The notes under the pieces are model-generated. The model was not told the origin of the DNA, ran no database searches, and saw nothing but the letters and a program-made list of their open reading frames with translations. Positions 26,762 through 35,558 of a stretch of DNA of 41,441 nucleotides are shown piece by piece; the first letter of the stretch is position 1; every line of letters starts with the position of its first letter. Position numbers and translations under genes: made by a program. This DNA comes from CAYGVT01 sp964353355 (GTDB lineage: Archaea; Thermoplasmatota; DTKX01; GCA-020343715): NCBI GenBank assembly GCA_964353355.1, contig CAYGVT010000116.1, positions 1 to 41,441 of the forward strand, in the 5' to 3' direction.

Positions 26762-29700
26762 TGGCGCGCATCTGTACAATGGTCGCGCTCGCCGCGCTCG
26801 TCGCGCTCGTGGCGGCGGTCGCGGTCGCGTCGGCGCAGACCCCGCCCCCGGCGATGGGGGACTGGGTCGTGAACGACAGCACAATCTTCAACGGCAACAC
26901 CATCACCTTGACCGGCAACGTCATGGTGTCGGGCTCGGGCGCCCACCTGCAGCTCACCAACGTCAACATCAGGTTCTCCGGCTCGGGCATGCACACCTTC
27001 ACGGTCAGCGGTGGCGGCAAGCTCACGATGGTCGGCGGGACCATCACGGCGCTCACCGGCACCTGCCAGGTCAACATCAACGCGGGCGGCACCGGCACGG
27101 GCGCGAGCCGCCTCGACGGTGTGACCATCACCAACACCGCCGGCGTGCTCGTCAACACATGGCACGCAATCGTCACCAACTGCACCATCACGGGCTCGAT
27201 GGGCTCCGGCATCAACGCGGCCCCCGGTGACCCCTACTCCCGGCCCCTCGAGATCACCGGCAACACCATCACCGCCCCGGCCTCGAGCGGCATCTCCGTC
27301 ACGCTCGGGGGCTTCACCGGCACGGTCGAGCTCGAATGCACCGGCAACGACATCACCGCGGCCGGTGCGGACGGCATCGCCGTGAGGGTCAACAGCCCGG
27401 GCGGCACCGCCAAGGTCTACCTCGACCGCAACCACGTGAACCTGACGGGCGGTCACGGCCTGTTCGTCAGCAAGCAGGTCCACTTCTCCGAGCTGACGTA
27501 CAACGACGTCTACGTCAAGAACGCCACCCTAGACGGCATACACATGACCATCTGGCAGGACCAGATGCTCACCAAGTACGTGGACCGCCTGCACGCGGAG
27601 GGCAACGGGCAGACCGGCGTCTACATCGAGTTCCAGCAGGTGAACTGGGACCACCCCATCCTCAGGTGGTGGAACGTCACCGAGAACAAGCAGGCCGGCG
27701 TGCACTTCGTCAACTTCGACTGCGCGACCTTCAGGGACGGCTACAACGTCAACGAGGAGGCCCTGAACGACTACATCTGCGACCAGACCGACCTGCAGAT
27801 ATTCGGCACGACCCACAGGAAGGGCATGGCCGACGTCAACTCCGAGACGAAGTACGTGACCTCCTTCAGGTACCTGCACTTCCGCATCAGCTGGCAGAAC
27901 GGCGAGCCGTGCAAGTACAACACCGTCGAGTTCGAGACCAACTCCGGCGACCGCCTCGCGCGCGCCTCCTCCGACGGCACGGGCTGGCTGCCGAACATCA
28001 CGGGGGTCTTCGACTGGACCGTGGGGGCCTCGAGGTCCACCAGCTTCGACGAGCTCACCCCCTTCATGACGGGAGGCACGCAGCGCATCGCGACGACCCC
28101 GTTCACCTTCGACCGGGACTACCAGGGCGACCTGGTCTTCAGGGACACGCAGGCCCCGGACCTCAAGGTCGAGAGGCCCGCCACGAACCAGGTGCAGAAC
28201 ACCGCCGAGCTGATGGTCAGGGGCACCTGCACCGACCCGCACTCGGGCGTCAAGCTCGTCCAGGTGAGCCTGGACGACGAGGCGAACTGGAGGGCCAAGA
28301 CATGGTTCGACGTCAACGGCACGAACGCCTGGGAGCAGACGTTCGAGGACGTGCCGGACGGCATCGTCAACGTGTACGTCAGGGCCTTCGACGTGGCCAA
28401 CTGGCCGAACGGCGGCTGGGCCAACGTCACCATCGTCAACATCACCATCGACACGACCGCCCCCAACCTGACGGTCAGGCCCCCCGAACCTTACATCATC
28501 ACCAACAGCACGCAGCTCACCATCCTGGGCTTCACCGACCCTGACGTGGTGAGCGTGTCCATCAACGGCGAGGGCATCAACGTCCAGGGCGGCAGCTTCA
28601 ACAAGCAGGTCGTGCTCATCGAGGGCGACAACACCATCGTCGTGGTCGCCACGGACTTCGCGGGAAACATCGCCAAGGCCATCAGGAGGATAAGGCTCGA
28701 CTCCATCGCGCCCATACTCATCGTGTCCTACCCACCCTACGAGCCCCCGTACCTGCGCACGAACCAGCCCAACGTGACGCTCTACGGCTACACCGACCTG
28801 ACGGACGTGGAGATCACCATCAACAACCAGCCGGTCACCATCTCGACCGGCACTTGGACGCACACGATGTCCCTGGCCCCGGGCCCGAACACGCTGGTCA
28901 TCGATGCCGTCGACCCCGCGATGAACCACCGCGTCGTTCCGGTGCCGGTCTACTACGACAACGTCCCGCCCGAGGTGCTGGTGATGACGCCGGCCGAGGG
29001 CCAGATCGTCAACACCTCCACCATCCACGTCGAGGGCAGGACCTCGCCCGACATCCTGCACGACCAGATCATCATCAACGACATCTACATCGGCGTCACG
29101 AGCGGCGCCTTCGACCACGAGTTCACCATCATAGAGGACGGCCCGCTCAACATCACCATCCGGGTGGAGGACATCGCGGGCAACGTCGTGGTCAGGGTCG
29201 TCCACATCGTTGTGGACACGACGCCACCGCTCATCACCGGGCTGTCGGTCGTCGAGGGCGCCATCGTCAACACCCCCACGATAGTCGTCGCGGGCTACAC
29301 CGAGACGGACGCGACGCTCTTCGTGGACGGCTCCATCACCCAGCTCGTCGACGGGCACTTCACCGCGCAGACGAGCCTCAAGGAGGGCAGGAACGAGGTC
29401 CTGCTGCGCGTGCGCGACAAGGCCAGCAACGAGCGCGTCGTGAGGCGCATCGTGTTCCTGGACACCATCCCGCCCAGGTACGAGCTCGACGAGATCATCG
29501 GCAACTTCACGCGGGTGAAGGAGGCCTTCATCCTCCTGGCCGGCAACACGGAGGCGGGCGTGAACCTCAGCTTCATCTACGGCGACCAGACCGACCAGGG
29601 CTACGTCGACCCGAGCGGCCGGTTCGAGCACACCATCATCCTCGGCACGGCCAAGTCGACCCTCATCCGCATCCGCGTCGTCGACGTCGCCGGGAACGTC

Positions 29701-30045
29701 GACCAGAACGAGCTCACCGTCGAGCGGTACAAGGAGCCCGTGAAGCCCTGGTACGAGGAGAACCCATGGCTGCTCTACGGCATCGTCATCCTGGTCGTCG
29801 CGTGCGTCGTGCTCGCCATCGGCCTCAGGTACGGCCTCGAAGCGACTTACAAGCGCCGGCTCAAGATCATGGGCGCGGGCTCCCAGATGGGCACGGCCTA
29901 CGCGGCGCCCACGTCCCAGCAGCCGGCGCACGCGGCGGCCCCGCCGCCGCCCAGGGCGCGGCCGCTCCCACCGCCACCGCCGCCGCCGGAGGGCGACGCC
30001 GGGGGCGCGCGCAGGGCCCCGAGGCCCCCGAAGGAAGGCGAGTGA
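26761..30045 (+). CDS. beta-helix/Ig-like surface protein B2 (second gene, operon B)
   Basis: A 1,094-residue paralogue with the shortest head. A signal peptide (to about ASAQT) leads into PPPAMGDWVVNDST, matching the mature starts of A1 and A2. The beta-helix covers about 40-340 and carries many NTITxxxSSGI-type rungs. The ISWQNGEP linker domain is at about 377, six Ig-like repeats at about 465-990 and a TM helix at about 1003-1023. A basic, poly-proline cytoplasmic tail (PPPPRARPLPPPPPPPEG) ends the protein. Like A2 it is the second gene of its operon and has the Pro-rich tail. Its stop lies only three bases from the stop of the convergent gene at 30049. Confidence 0.88.
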   Translation: MARICTMVALAALVALVAAVAVASAQTPPPAMGDWVVNDSTIFNGNTITLTGNVMVSGSGAHLQLTNVNIRFSGSGMHTFTVSGGGKLTMVGGTITALTGTCQVNINAGGTGTGASRLDGVTITNTAGVLVNTWHAIVTNCTITGSMGSGINAAPGDPYSRPLEITGNTITAPASSGISVTLGGFTGTVELECTGNDITAAGADGIAVRVNSPGGTAKVYLDRNHVNLTGGHGLFVSKQVHFSELTYNDVYVKNATLDGIHMTIWQDQMLTKYVDRLHAEGNGQTGVYIEFQQVNWDHPILRWWNVTENKQAGVHFVNFDCATFRDGYNVNEEALNDYICDQTDLQIFGTTHRKGMADVNSETKYVTSFRYLHFRISWQNGEPCKYNTVEFETNSGDRLARASSDGTGWLPNITGVFDWTVGASRSTSFDELTPFMTGGTQRIATTPFTFDRDYQGDLVFRDTQAPDLKVERPATNQVQNTAELMVRGTCTDPHSGVKLVQVSLDDEANWRAKTWFDVNGTNAWEQTFEDVPDGIVNVYVRAFDVANWPNGGWANVTIVNITIDTTAPNLTVRPPEPYIITNSTQLTILGFTDPDVVSVSINGEGINVQGGSFNKQVVLIEGDNTIVVVATDFAGNIAKAIRRIRLDSIAPILIVSYPPYEPPYLRTNQPNVTLYGYTDLTDVEITINNQPVTISTGTWTHTMSLAPGPNTLVIDAVDPAMNHRVVPVPVYYDNVPPEVLVMTPAEGQIVNTSTIHVEGRTSPDILHDQIIINDIYIGVTSGAFDHEFTIIEDGPLNITIRVEDIAGNVVVRVVHIVVDTTPPLITGLSVVEGAIVNTPTIVVAGYTETDATLFVDGSITQLVDGHFTAQTSLKEGRNEVLLRVRDKASNERVVRRIVFLDTIPPRYELDEIIGNFTRVKEAFILLAGNTEAGVNLSFIYGDQTDQGYVDPSGRFEHTIILGTAKSTLIRIRVVDVAGNVDQNELTVERYKEPVKPWYEENPWLLYGIVILVVACVVLAIGLRYGLEATYKRRLKIMGAGSQMGTAYAAPTSQQPAHAAAPPPPRARPLPPPPPPPEGDAGGARRAPRPPKEGE

Positions 30046-30048
30046 GCG

Positions 30049-33000
30049 TCACAGGCCACCGCCCCGCCTTGGCTGCGGCACGCCCACGGTCCAGGCGCCG
30101 GGGTCGCAATCAGCGGTGCGTCCCTCCAGCCTGAGCAGCGCCTCCCCCTCCCCGGCCGAGAGCGACTCCCAGCCTGGCACGAGGCCCTCCCAGGCGACCT
30201 CGTCGAGCGTGCGCCCCTCGCCGTCGCCGAGGCGAACCACATCCCCGTCGTTGCCGAGCCGCAGCCCCATCCCCCAGACGTCGGGCTGGACGCCCCAGCG
30301 CTCCCGCAGCGCCGCGCGGTCGCGGGCCACGAGCAGGTGCCCCCCGGGCAGCATCGGCCGGTGGGGGGGCACGACGAACGCCCCGTCGTCGTCCTCCAGC
30401 ACCAGTCCCCCCGCGTCCACGACGCGGTCGCCCGCGTTGAGCAGCTCCACGAACTCGAGGTCCGAGTCCACCCCGCGCGCGTCGTAGTGCACCTGCGACA
30501 GCAGCACCATGGGCGCGGACGCGTCCCGCAGCCTCGCGCGCAGCAGCACTACGTCAGCCCACCCCCAGGACGCGGCCCCCAGGCCCGGCCACACGGCCAG
30601 GGCGGCCGCGGGCACGGCGCGCAGCTCCACGGAGGTCGAGGCCTCCCATCCGGTCGCGGCGCCGTCGCCGCCACCGCCGCCGGCGACGCACCGCAGCGCC
30701 GCCACGTTGGCCTGCGCGCGCACCGCCAGCCCCACCTCGGGGGGCGCGCCCCCCTTGGCCAGGAACGGGGGCAGTCCCACGGTCCACAGCAGCTCCACGC
30801 GGAGCAGCACGCGCGCGGCCAGCGCGGACGGCAGCCCCGCCCCCGCGCCGTCGGGCGAGGCGGACGCGCCCGCAAGCGCCAGACGGCCCAGCGCCCGGCC
30901 CGCCCACACGGCCAGGGGAAGCAGGACCTCCAGCGGGTCCGCGAGCACCACCCCCACGTGCACGGTGGGCCACCCTGGCGAGGGGGGGTCGACCTCCACG
31001 AAGGCCTCGACCTCCGTGACCACGCCCGTGGCCTCGAGGAGCAGGGCGAAGTAGAGCTCGCGCAGCAGCGTCTCCGCGAACACGGCCACGTCGGGACGGG
31101 CGGAGCCCGCGCCCGCGAGCGACCCGACCGTGTGCCCCTTGACGGAGGCGAGCCAGGCCCTCTCGAGCGCATCGAGAGCGAGCCTCCCCATGTCGCGGGG
31201 CGCGTCGCGCTCGGACCGCATGACCAGCCCCGCGTCGACCAAGCCGACCGCCCCGGCGACCGACAGGGACGCGACGCCGCCGAGCAGGTCGCGCAGCCGC
31301 ACCCCGGTCTCTACGGGGCTGGGGGAGGCCGACACCGCCTCCACCACGAGCTCCTGCGCGGGCCCGCCGCGTCCGTCGTCGCCCCAACGCGCGGTCGCCG
31401 TCAGGACGGAGGCGCGCTCGAGCGTGAGCGGGTCGAGCTCCACGACGACGGATTCCCGGCCCAGGTCGATGGTGGCCCGCCCGAAGACCGCCCATGCATG
31501 TCCATCGAGCGGCCTTCCGCGCAACGGGTTGCGAGGGTCGGCGAGCCTGCGCACCTCGAGCCTGGCGCAGACCGCATCGCGCCCCACCTCGACGACGAAG
31601 GACTGCGCGAGGGGGTCGAGCGAGGCGCTGACATCGAGGCCAAGGACCTCGAACCGCCACGTGAGACGCTCCCTGAGGACGGGCCCCGCGAGGCGCGACA
31701 GCAGCCTCCACGACGCGTTGAGCGCCGCGTCGGTCCTCCCGCGCAGCAGCGACTCACCGATGCTGAGGAGCGACCGGGACAGCTCGTAGGCCGATTCGTC
31801 GAGCACGGCCGTCACCATGTCGCGCGCGACGCCCTGCAGCTGGGCCGCGACCCACTCGCCCGCGTCGCGCACTCGCGTGGCGAGCCGGCCGAGCCCCTCG
31901 GAGGCCTCCCCCCACACGGCGCCCGCCGCCTCGGCGAGGTCGGCCGCGAGCGTCCGCGAGGGCTCGTAGCGGACCCCGTCGAGCGCCCATCCGGTGGCGA
32001 TGCGCACATCGACCGTGAGGTCCAGGGCGTCGCCCCAGTGGACCGGCAGCGAGCCCGCGGCAGATGCCCCGGACGCGCCCGCCCCCCCCACGGCGCCGTC
32101 GAGGTCGACGCGCCCCGTGAGCCGCACGGCGCACGAGGACAGGTAGGGGAGGGCACCGAAGGGCGGTGCGCCATCGTCCCCCGAGAGGTCTCCCGCCATC
32201 ATGCGCAGGAACCGACCCGGCTCGCACGCGGTCTCCCCGGTCCAGTCCACCCCGACCGAGAGATTGGTGAGGGATGGCACAAGCGAGGCCCGTGCGACCA
32301 CGGGATCGCCATCGCCGGTCGGCTCCTGCGCCGCCGCGACCTCGCTCCCGCCCGCCTCGACGGCCATCAGCGCCTCGCGGGCGGACAGTAGCCCCAGCAG
32401 GGCGATTGGCACGGCCCAGGCGGGCACGGCGTCCAACCCGGAGGCCAGCGCGTCAAGCCCCGAGACCGCGGAGGCGACCGCCCCTGTGAGGTCCGTGGGA
32501 GCGCCCCCCTCGGGCGGGCTCGCCTCCACCGTCCCGAGGGACCCGACCACCAGGTCGGCGAGCGCGCGGGCAGCGGCGCCCTCGAGCACGTCCGCCGGCA
32601 TGGGCCCGTCCCAGGTCCAGAGCCCGGACGTCGCGAGCAGGCCCCGCAGCCCCTCCTCGAGCCCCAGGTAGTCGCCCAGGCAGCCGATGGACGCACGTGC
32701 CGCACCCTCGACCGACTGACGGACCAGCGTCACGAGGTCGATGGTGGGCGGGCCCGGGACCGCGGCCCCCCGGCCCTCGCAGACCGCCCTGAGGCCCTCC
32801 ATCACGGCCTCCTCGACGTCCCTCGCGGTCAGCAGCGAGCCCGCGTCGCGCTCGCCAGAGAGCGCGCGCCCCTGCGCGAGCTGCCACAGCGACGTGCGGA
32901 CCGCGTAGCCGAGGGCGCCTCCCGGGTCGTCGAGCGCGCCCAGGGCGGCGCACGCCCCCGCGACGAGCGCGCCGGGCCTGCCCTCGGCACCGACCGCGGA

Positions 33001-33561
33001 CACCTCTGCCCTGAGGCGCCCCCCCGCGCCATCCACCACCAGCCAGGCCTGTCCCTCGGGTCGAGCACGGTGCGCGACCGCCCCCTCGACCGACGCTGGC
33101 GCCGCAACGCCCGCGAGCGTGGAGCGCGCGTCCTCCAGCTCCAGCGTGAGCCCGTGGGCGCGCATGGGGAAGCCCCCCGACAGCCTCGACAGGAGCGCGG
33201 CGTCGAGGCACGAGGAGAGGTCGACCGTCCCGGCGCGCGCGGCCACCTCGACCGCGTCCACGAGGGCGAGGTCGAGCGCCCGCGAGAGGGCCGCGTGCGC
33301 CTGCGCCAGCGCGCCCTCCAGGCCGTCGGGCCCGCCGTCGGGCCCCGGGGAGGGCGCCATCGCCATGAGCACGGACGCGCCGATGAGGAGCAGCACGGCC
33401 GTGGCGGCGAAGGGCGCGCTCGACCTGACGTCGCGCGGGCCAAGGGCGAGCAGAGTCCTGGCCAAGGGTGCATCCCGTCCCGTGCGGCCCCGTGGGGCCG
33501 ATGAGGGCCCAACCGTCGGGGCGCTTAAGACGGCTTGGCGAGAACCATCGCGCCTAATCAC
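30049..33561 (-). CDS. large membrane/secreted protein with C-terminal lamin-tail (LTD) domain
   Basis: 1,170 residues, beginning with a GTG at 33561 inside a GTGA overlap with the stop of the upstream PKD gene, which supports this start. After a 45-residue charged leader comes one hydrophobic segment (about 50-69, APFAATAVLLLIGASVLMAM). It resembles the N-terminal helix of pilin-like or TadE-like proteins; that comparison is inference. The central 900 residues are Ala/Gly/Leu-rich and alternate helical and beta-like stretches; I do not recognise a family. Residues from about 1020 to the end match the lamin-tail domain fold: DSDLEFVELLNAGDRVVDAGGLVLED, then LPGGHLLVARD and LRLGNDGDVVRLGDG. 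LTDs occur in secreted bacterial and archaeal proteins, often with nucleases or adhesins. No catalytic domain is visible here. Confidence 0.75.
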   Translation of the reverse strand: MIRRDGSRQAVLSAPTVGPSSAPRGRTGRDAPLARTLLALGPRDVRSSAPFAATAVLLLIGASVLMAMAPSPGPDGGPDGLEGALAQAHAALSRALDLALVDAVEVAARAGTVDLSSCLDAALLSRLSGGFPMRAHGLTLELEDARSTLAGVAAPASVEGAVAHRARPEGQAWLVVDGAGGRLRAEVSAVGAEGRPGALVAGACAALGALDDPGGALGYAVRTSLWQLAQGRALSGERDAGSLLTARDVEEAVMEGLRAVCEGRGAAVPGPPTIDLVTLVRQSVEGAARASIGCLGDYLGLEEGLRGLLATSGLWTWDGPMPADVLEGAAARALADLVVGSLGTVEASPPEGGAPTDLTGAVASAVSGLDALASGLDAVPAWAVPIALLGLLSAREALMAVEAGGSEVAAAQEPTGDGDPVVARASLVPSLTNLSVGVDWTGETACEPGRFLRMMAGDLSGDDGAPPFGALPYLSSCAVRLTGRVDLDGAVGGAGASGASAAGSLPVHWGDALDLTVDVRIATGWALDGVRYEPSRTLAADLAEAAGAVWGEASEGLGRLATRVRDAGEWVAAQLQGVARDMVTAVLDESAYELSRSLLSIGESLLRGRTDAALNASWRLLSRLAGPVLRERLTWRFEVLGLDVSASLDPLAQSFVVEVGRDAVCARLEVRRLADPRNPLRGRPLDGHAWAVFGRATIDLGRESVVVELDPLTLERASVLTATARWGDDGRGGPAQELVVEAVSASPSPVETGVRLRDLLGGVASLSVAGAVGLVDAGLVMRSERDAPRDMGRLALDALERAWLASVKGHTVGSLAGAGSARPDVAVFAETLLRELYFALLLEATGVVTEVEAFVEVDPPSPGWPTVHVGVVLADPLEVLLPLAVWAGRALGRLALAGASASPDGAGAGLPSALAARVLLRVELLWTVGLPPFLAKGGAPPEVGLAVRAQANVAALRCVAGGGGGDGAATGWEASTSVELRAVPAAALAVWPGLGAASWGWADVVLLRARLRDASAPMVLLSQVHYDARGVDSDLEFVELLNAGDRVVDAGGLVLEDDDGAFVVPPHRPMLPGGHLLVARDRAALRERWGVQPDVWGMGLRLGNDGDVVRLGDGEGRTLDEVAWEGLVPGWESLSAGEGEALLRLEGRTADCDPGAWTVGVPQPRRGGGL

Positions 33562-35189
33562 TCGCCGGGGGGAGCGTCCGGTGGCCGTCCACCACCGGTC
33601 GCGGCCGCCCCGTCGCCCTCATGCCCGGGGGGCGGGCGTGGCCCCTGACGGTCCTTGCGAGGGTTGGCGATCGACCGGCGAAGCGTGTAGTACAGAAGCA
33701 GCACGACCACGACCAGGATCGCCGCGCAGCACACGAACGCCCCCTTCGAATCGTCGACGTCTTCGTCGCCCGGGGCGTCCCTGCTCACGCGGACAGTGAG
33801 CGAGGTCGAGTTGACCGCGCCCCTGTCGTCGGTCACGCGCAGCACGATGGCGTAGGTGCCCTCCTCGGCGTAGTGGTGCGTGGTCGAGCCGCTCGCGTTG
33901 GAGGCGAAGTCGAACCTCCCGTCCCCGTCGAAGTCCCACTGCCACAGCACGATGCGGCCGTCCGCGTCACGGCTCAGGTCCCTAAACTCGAGCCCCTCCC
34001 CGGGACGGACCCACTGCTCCACGGACGGGACCGGGACCGGGGGCAGGTTCTCGACCGGCAGGACCTCGATGCGCCTGGTGGCGGTCGCGCAGAGGCCGAG
34101 GACGTCCCTGGCCGTCACCCGCGCGATGACCACGCCGGGCGCGCCGTAGGCGTGCTCCTGGACCGCGCCCTGGACGTCGTCGGTGCCGTCCCCGTCGAGG
34201 TCCCACCCGATGGTGGCGATGGGCGCGCTGCCCGCGGTCGCGCACGCCTCGAACCGCACGGTCTCGCCCACGCGCACGGTCACGTCGGCCCCCGCGAGCA
34301 CGCTGGGCGGTACCCTGCCCGACGGCGGGAGCACCTCGACCCAGAGCACGGCGCTCGAGCTCCCGCCGTCGTCGTCCGTGGCGAGCACGCTCGCCCTCCA
34401 CCTGCCGGTGCGACCGTAGTCGTGCGTGGCGTTGGGCTCCGCGGTCAGCTCCGCCGGCGACCCGTCGCCGAAGTCCCACTCGTAGCCCACCACCTCCCCG
34501 TCGGGGTCCGACACCGAGGCCGAGAGAGCGACCAGGCCCGTATCCGAGGTGATGTTGGGGGGGGACTGCAGCCTGGGCGGGAGGTTGCGCACCTCGACCA
34601 GCAGCCGGTCCTCCCCGTGGCCGCCCGCGTCGTCCGTCGCCCTGAGCACGGATGTGAAGTTGCCGAGGCGGTCGTAAAGGTGCGTGGCGTCCGGGGACGA
34701 CTCCGAGCTCCAGTCGAACGTCCCGTCGCCGTCGAAGTCCCACTCGTAGAGCACGACCGTGCCGTCCGCGTCCACCACGACCGCGGTCAGGGCGACTCTG
34801 GTGAGCCTGTCCGTCGTCACGAACCCGTCCGGCGGGTGCGCGATGGCCACGGCGGGCGGCAGGTCGGCCGGGCGCACGACGACCACGAGCGTCCAGCTCA
34901 TGCGCGTCCCGTTCGCATGCCTGGCCTCGAGCACGGCGTTGAAGGTCCCGTCCAGGGAGTACGTGTGCGTCACGTTGGGCGATGCGGCGCCCTGGTCGAA
35001 GGTCCCGTCGCCCTCGAAGTCCCACCACCAGGCCTCCACCGGCCAGCCCGGGTCGACGGTGACGTTGAGGGCGATGGGCTCGCCCGCGCGGCCCTTGAAT
35101 TCGGCCGCGCGCGACCCGGCCGTCGCGCCGGCCGCGAGCGCGATGACGGCGGCTGCGACGGCAAGCAGCGCGAGCAGTGCGGCACGCAT
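33558..35189 (-). CDS. PKD-repeat membrane-anchored surface protein
   Basis: About 543 residues when started at the ATG at 35189, which begins a clean signal peptide (MRAALLALLAVAAAV...). The open frame extends to 35267 but that part does not look like a signal peptide. Five PKD domains follow, recognised by their W/Y-x-W-D-F/L-(D)GDG-x-x-D cores: WWDFEGDGTFD, YEWDFDGDGTFD, YEWDFGDGSP, IGWDLDGDGTDD and WQWDFDGDGRFD. Each is followed by a THxYxxxGxF-type motif. A TM helix (GAFVCCAAILVVVVLLLYYTL) and a basic, Pro-rich tail of about 45 residues end the protein. PKD domains mediate protein or carbohydrate contacts outside the cell. It is coupled by a GTGA overlap to the LTD protein, so the two probably act together at the cell surface. 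Confidence 0.88.
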   Translation of the reverse strand: MRAALLALLAVAAAVIALAAGATAGSRAAEFKGRAGEPIALNVTVDPGWPVEAWWWDFEGDGTFDQGAASPNVTHTYSLDGTFNAVLEARHANGTRMSWTLVVVVRPADLPPAVAIAHPPDGFVTTDRLTRVALTAVVVDADGTVVLYEWDFDGDGTFDWSSESSPDATHLYDRLGNFTSVLRATDDAGGHGEDRLLVEVRNLPPRLQSPPNITSDTGLVALSASVSDPDGEVVGYEWDFGDGSPAELTAEPNATHDYGRTGRWRASVLATDDDGGSSSAVLWVEVLPPSGRVPPSVLAGADVTVRVGETVRFEACATAGSAPIATIGWDLDGDGTDDVQGAVQEHAYGAPGVVIARVTARDVLGLCATATRRIEVLPVENLPPVPVPSVEQWVRPGEGLEFRDLSRDADGRIVLWQWDFDGDGRFDFASNASGSTTHHYAEEGTYAIVLRVTDDRGAVNSTSLTVRVSRDAPGDEDVDDSKGAFVCCAAILVVVVLLLYYTLRRSIANPRKDRQGPRPPPGHEGDGAAATGGGRPPDAPPGE

Positions 35190-35367
35190 GGCATGTCGGC
35201 CCAAGTCACGACCCCGCCAGAGTGGCACCCTCCATGCGCCTGCGCCGAGAAAAGCCTTGTGCGACAAAGGACCGTCGCCTCCTCTCCGCGTGGACGGGGC
35301 CCGTCACGGATCCATGCGCTCCCCCGGTCATGGCATGGTCCCGAGCGACCATTTGCGCGAAAACGTC

Positions 35368-35408
35368 CCGTACAGGCCCGTCGCGCTCGAAAAAGGATAA
35401 ATGTACGG
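35368..35408. promoter_or_regulatory. candidate bidirectional promoter flanked by an inverted repeat
   Basis: AAAAAGGATAAATG (35391-35404) reads as a TATA-like box on the plus strand and as CATTTATCC on the minus strand, toward the PKD-LTD operon. The arms CCGTACA (35368-35374) and TGTACGG (35402-35408) flank it and could bind a regulator. On the minus strand the predicted 5'-UTR would be about 180 nt. Bases 35190-35367 show no other feature. Confidence 0.4.
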
Positions 35409-35421
35409 TCCGCGATAGAGG

Positions 35422-35553
35422 GGATGGGCCCGCGGCCGAGGCCGCGGGCCACAAGGGCAGGCGCGGAGGGCATTCCCCCGTGGGGATCCGGGGTCCCTGC
35501 GGGGGAACGCCCCCAAACGGGGGGGTCCCGGGCCCCCTCGTCCGCCGGTTTTT
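35422..35553 (+). ncRNA. candidate small structured RNA
   Basis: A TATA-like box (GGATAAATG, 35396-35404) predicts transcription from about 35422. The next 130 bases hold an 11-bp hairpin at 35427-35450 (tip C-CGAG-G), an 11-bp arm pair with one mismatch (35470-35480 with 35500-35510) and a C5/G5 stem near 35510-35523. The interval ends at TTTTT (35549-35553), a plausible archaeal termination signal. No credible protein frame covers it. I find no match to SRP RNA or RNase P RNA motifs. This is a prediction from structure alone. Confidence 0.3.
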
Positions 35554-35558
35554 CCGCA

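Noticed and set aside
35189..35267. 26-codon upstream extension of the PKD protein
   Set aside because: It begins with TTG and precedes a perfect signal-peptide start at 35189.
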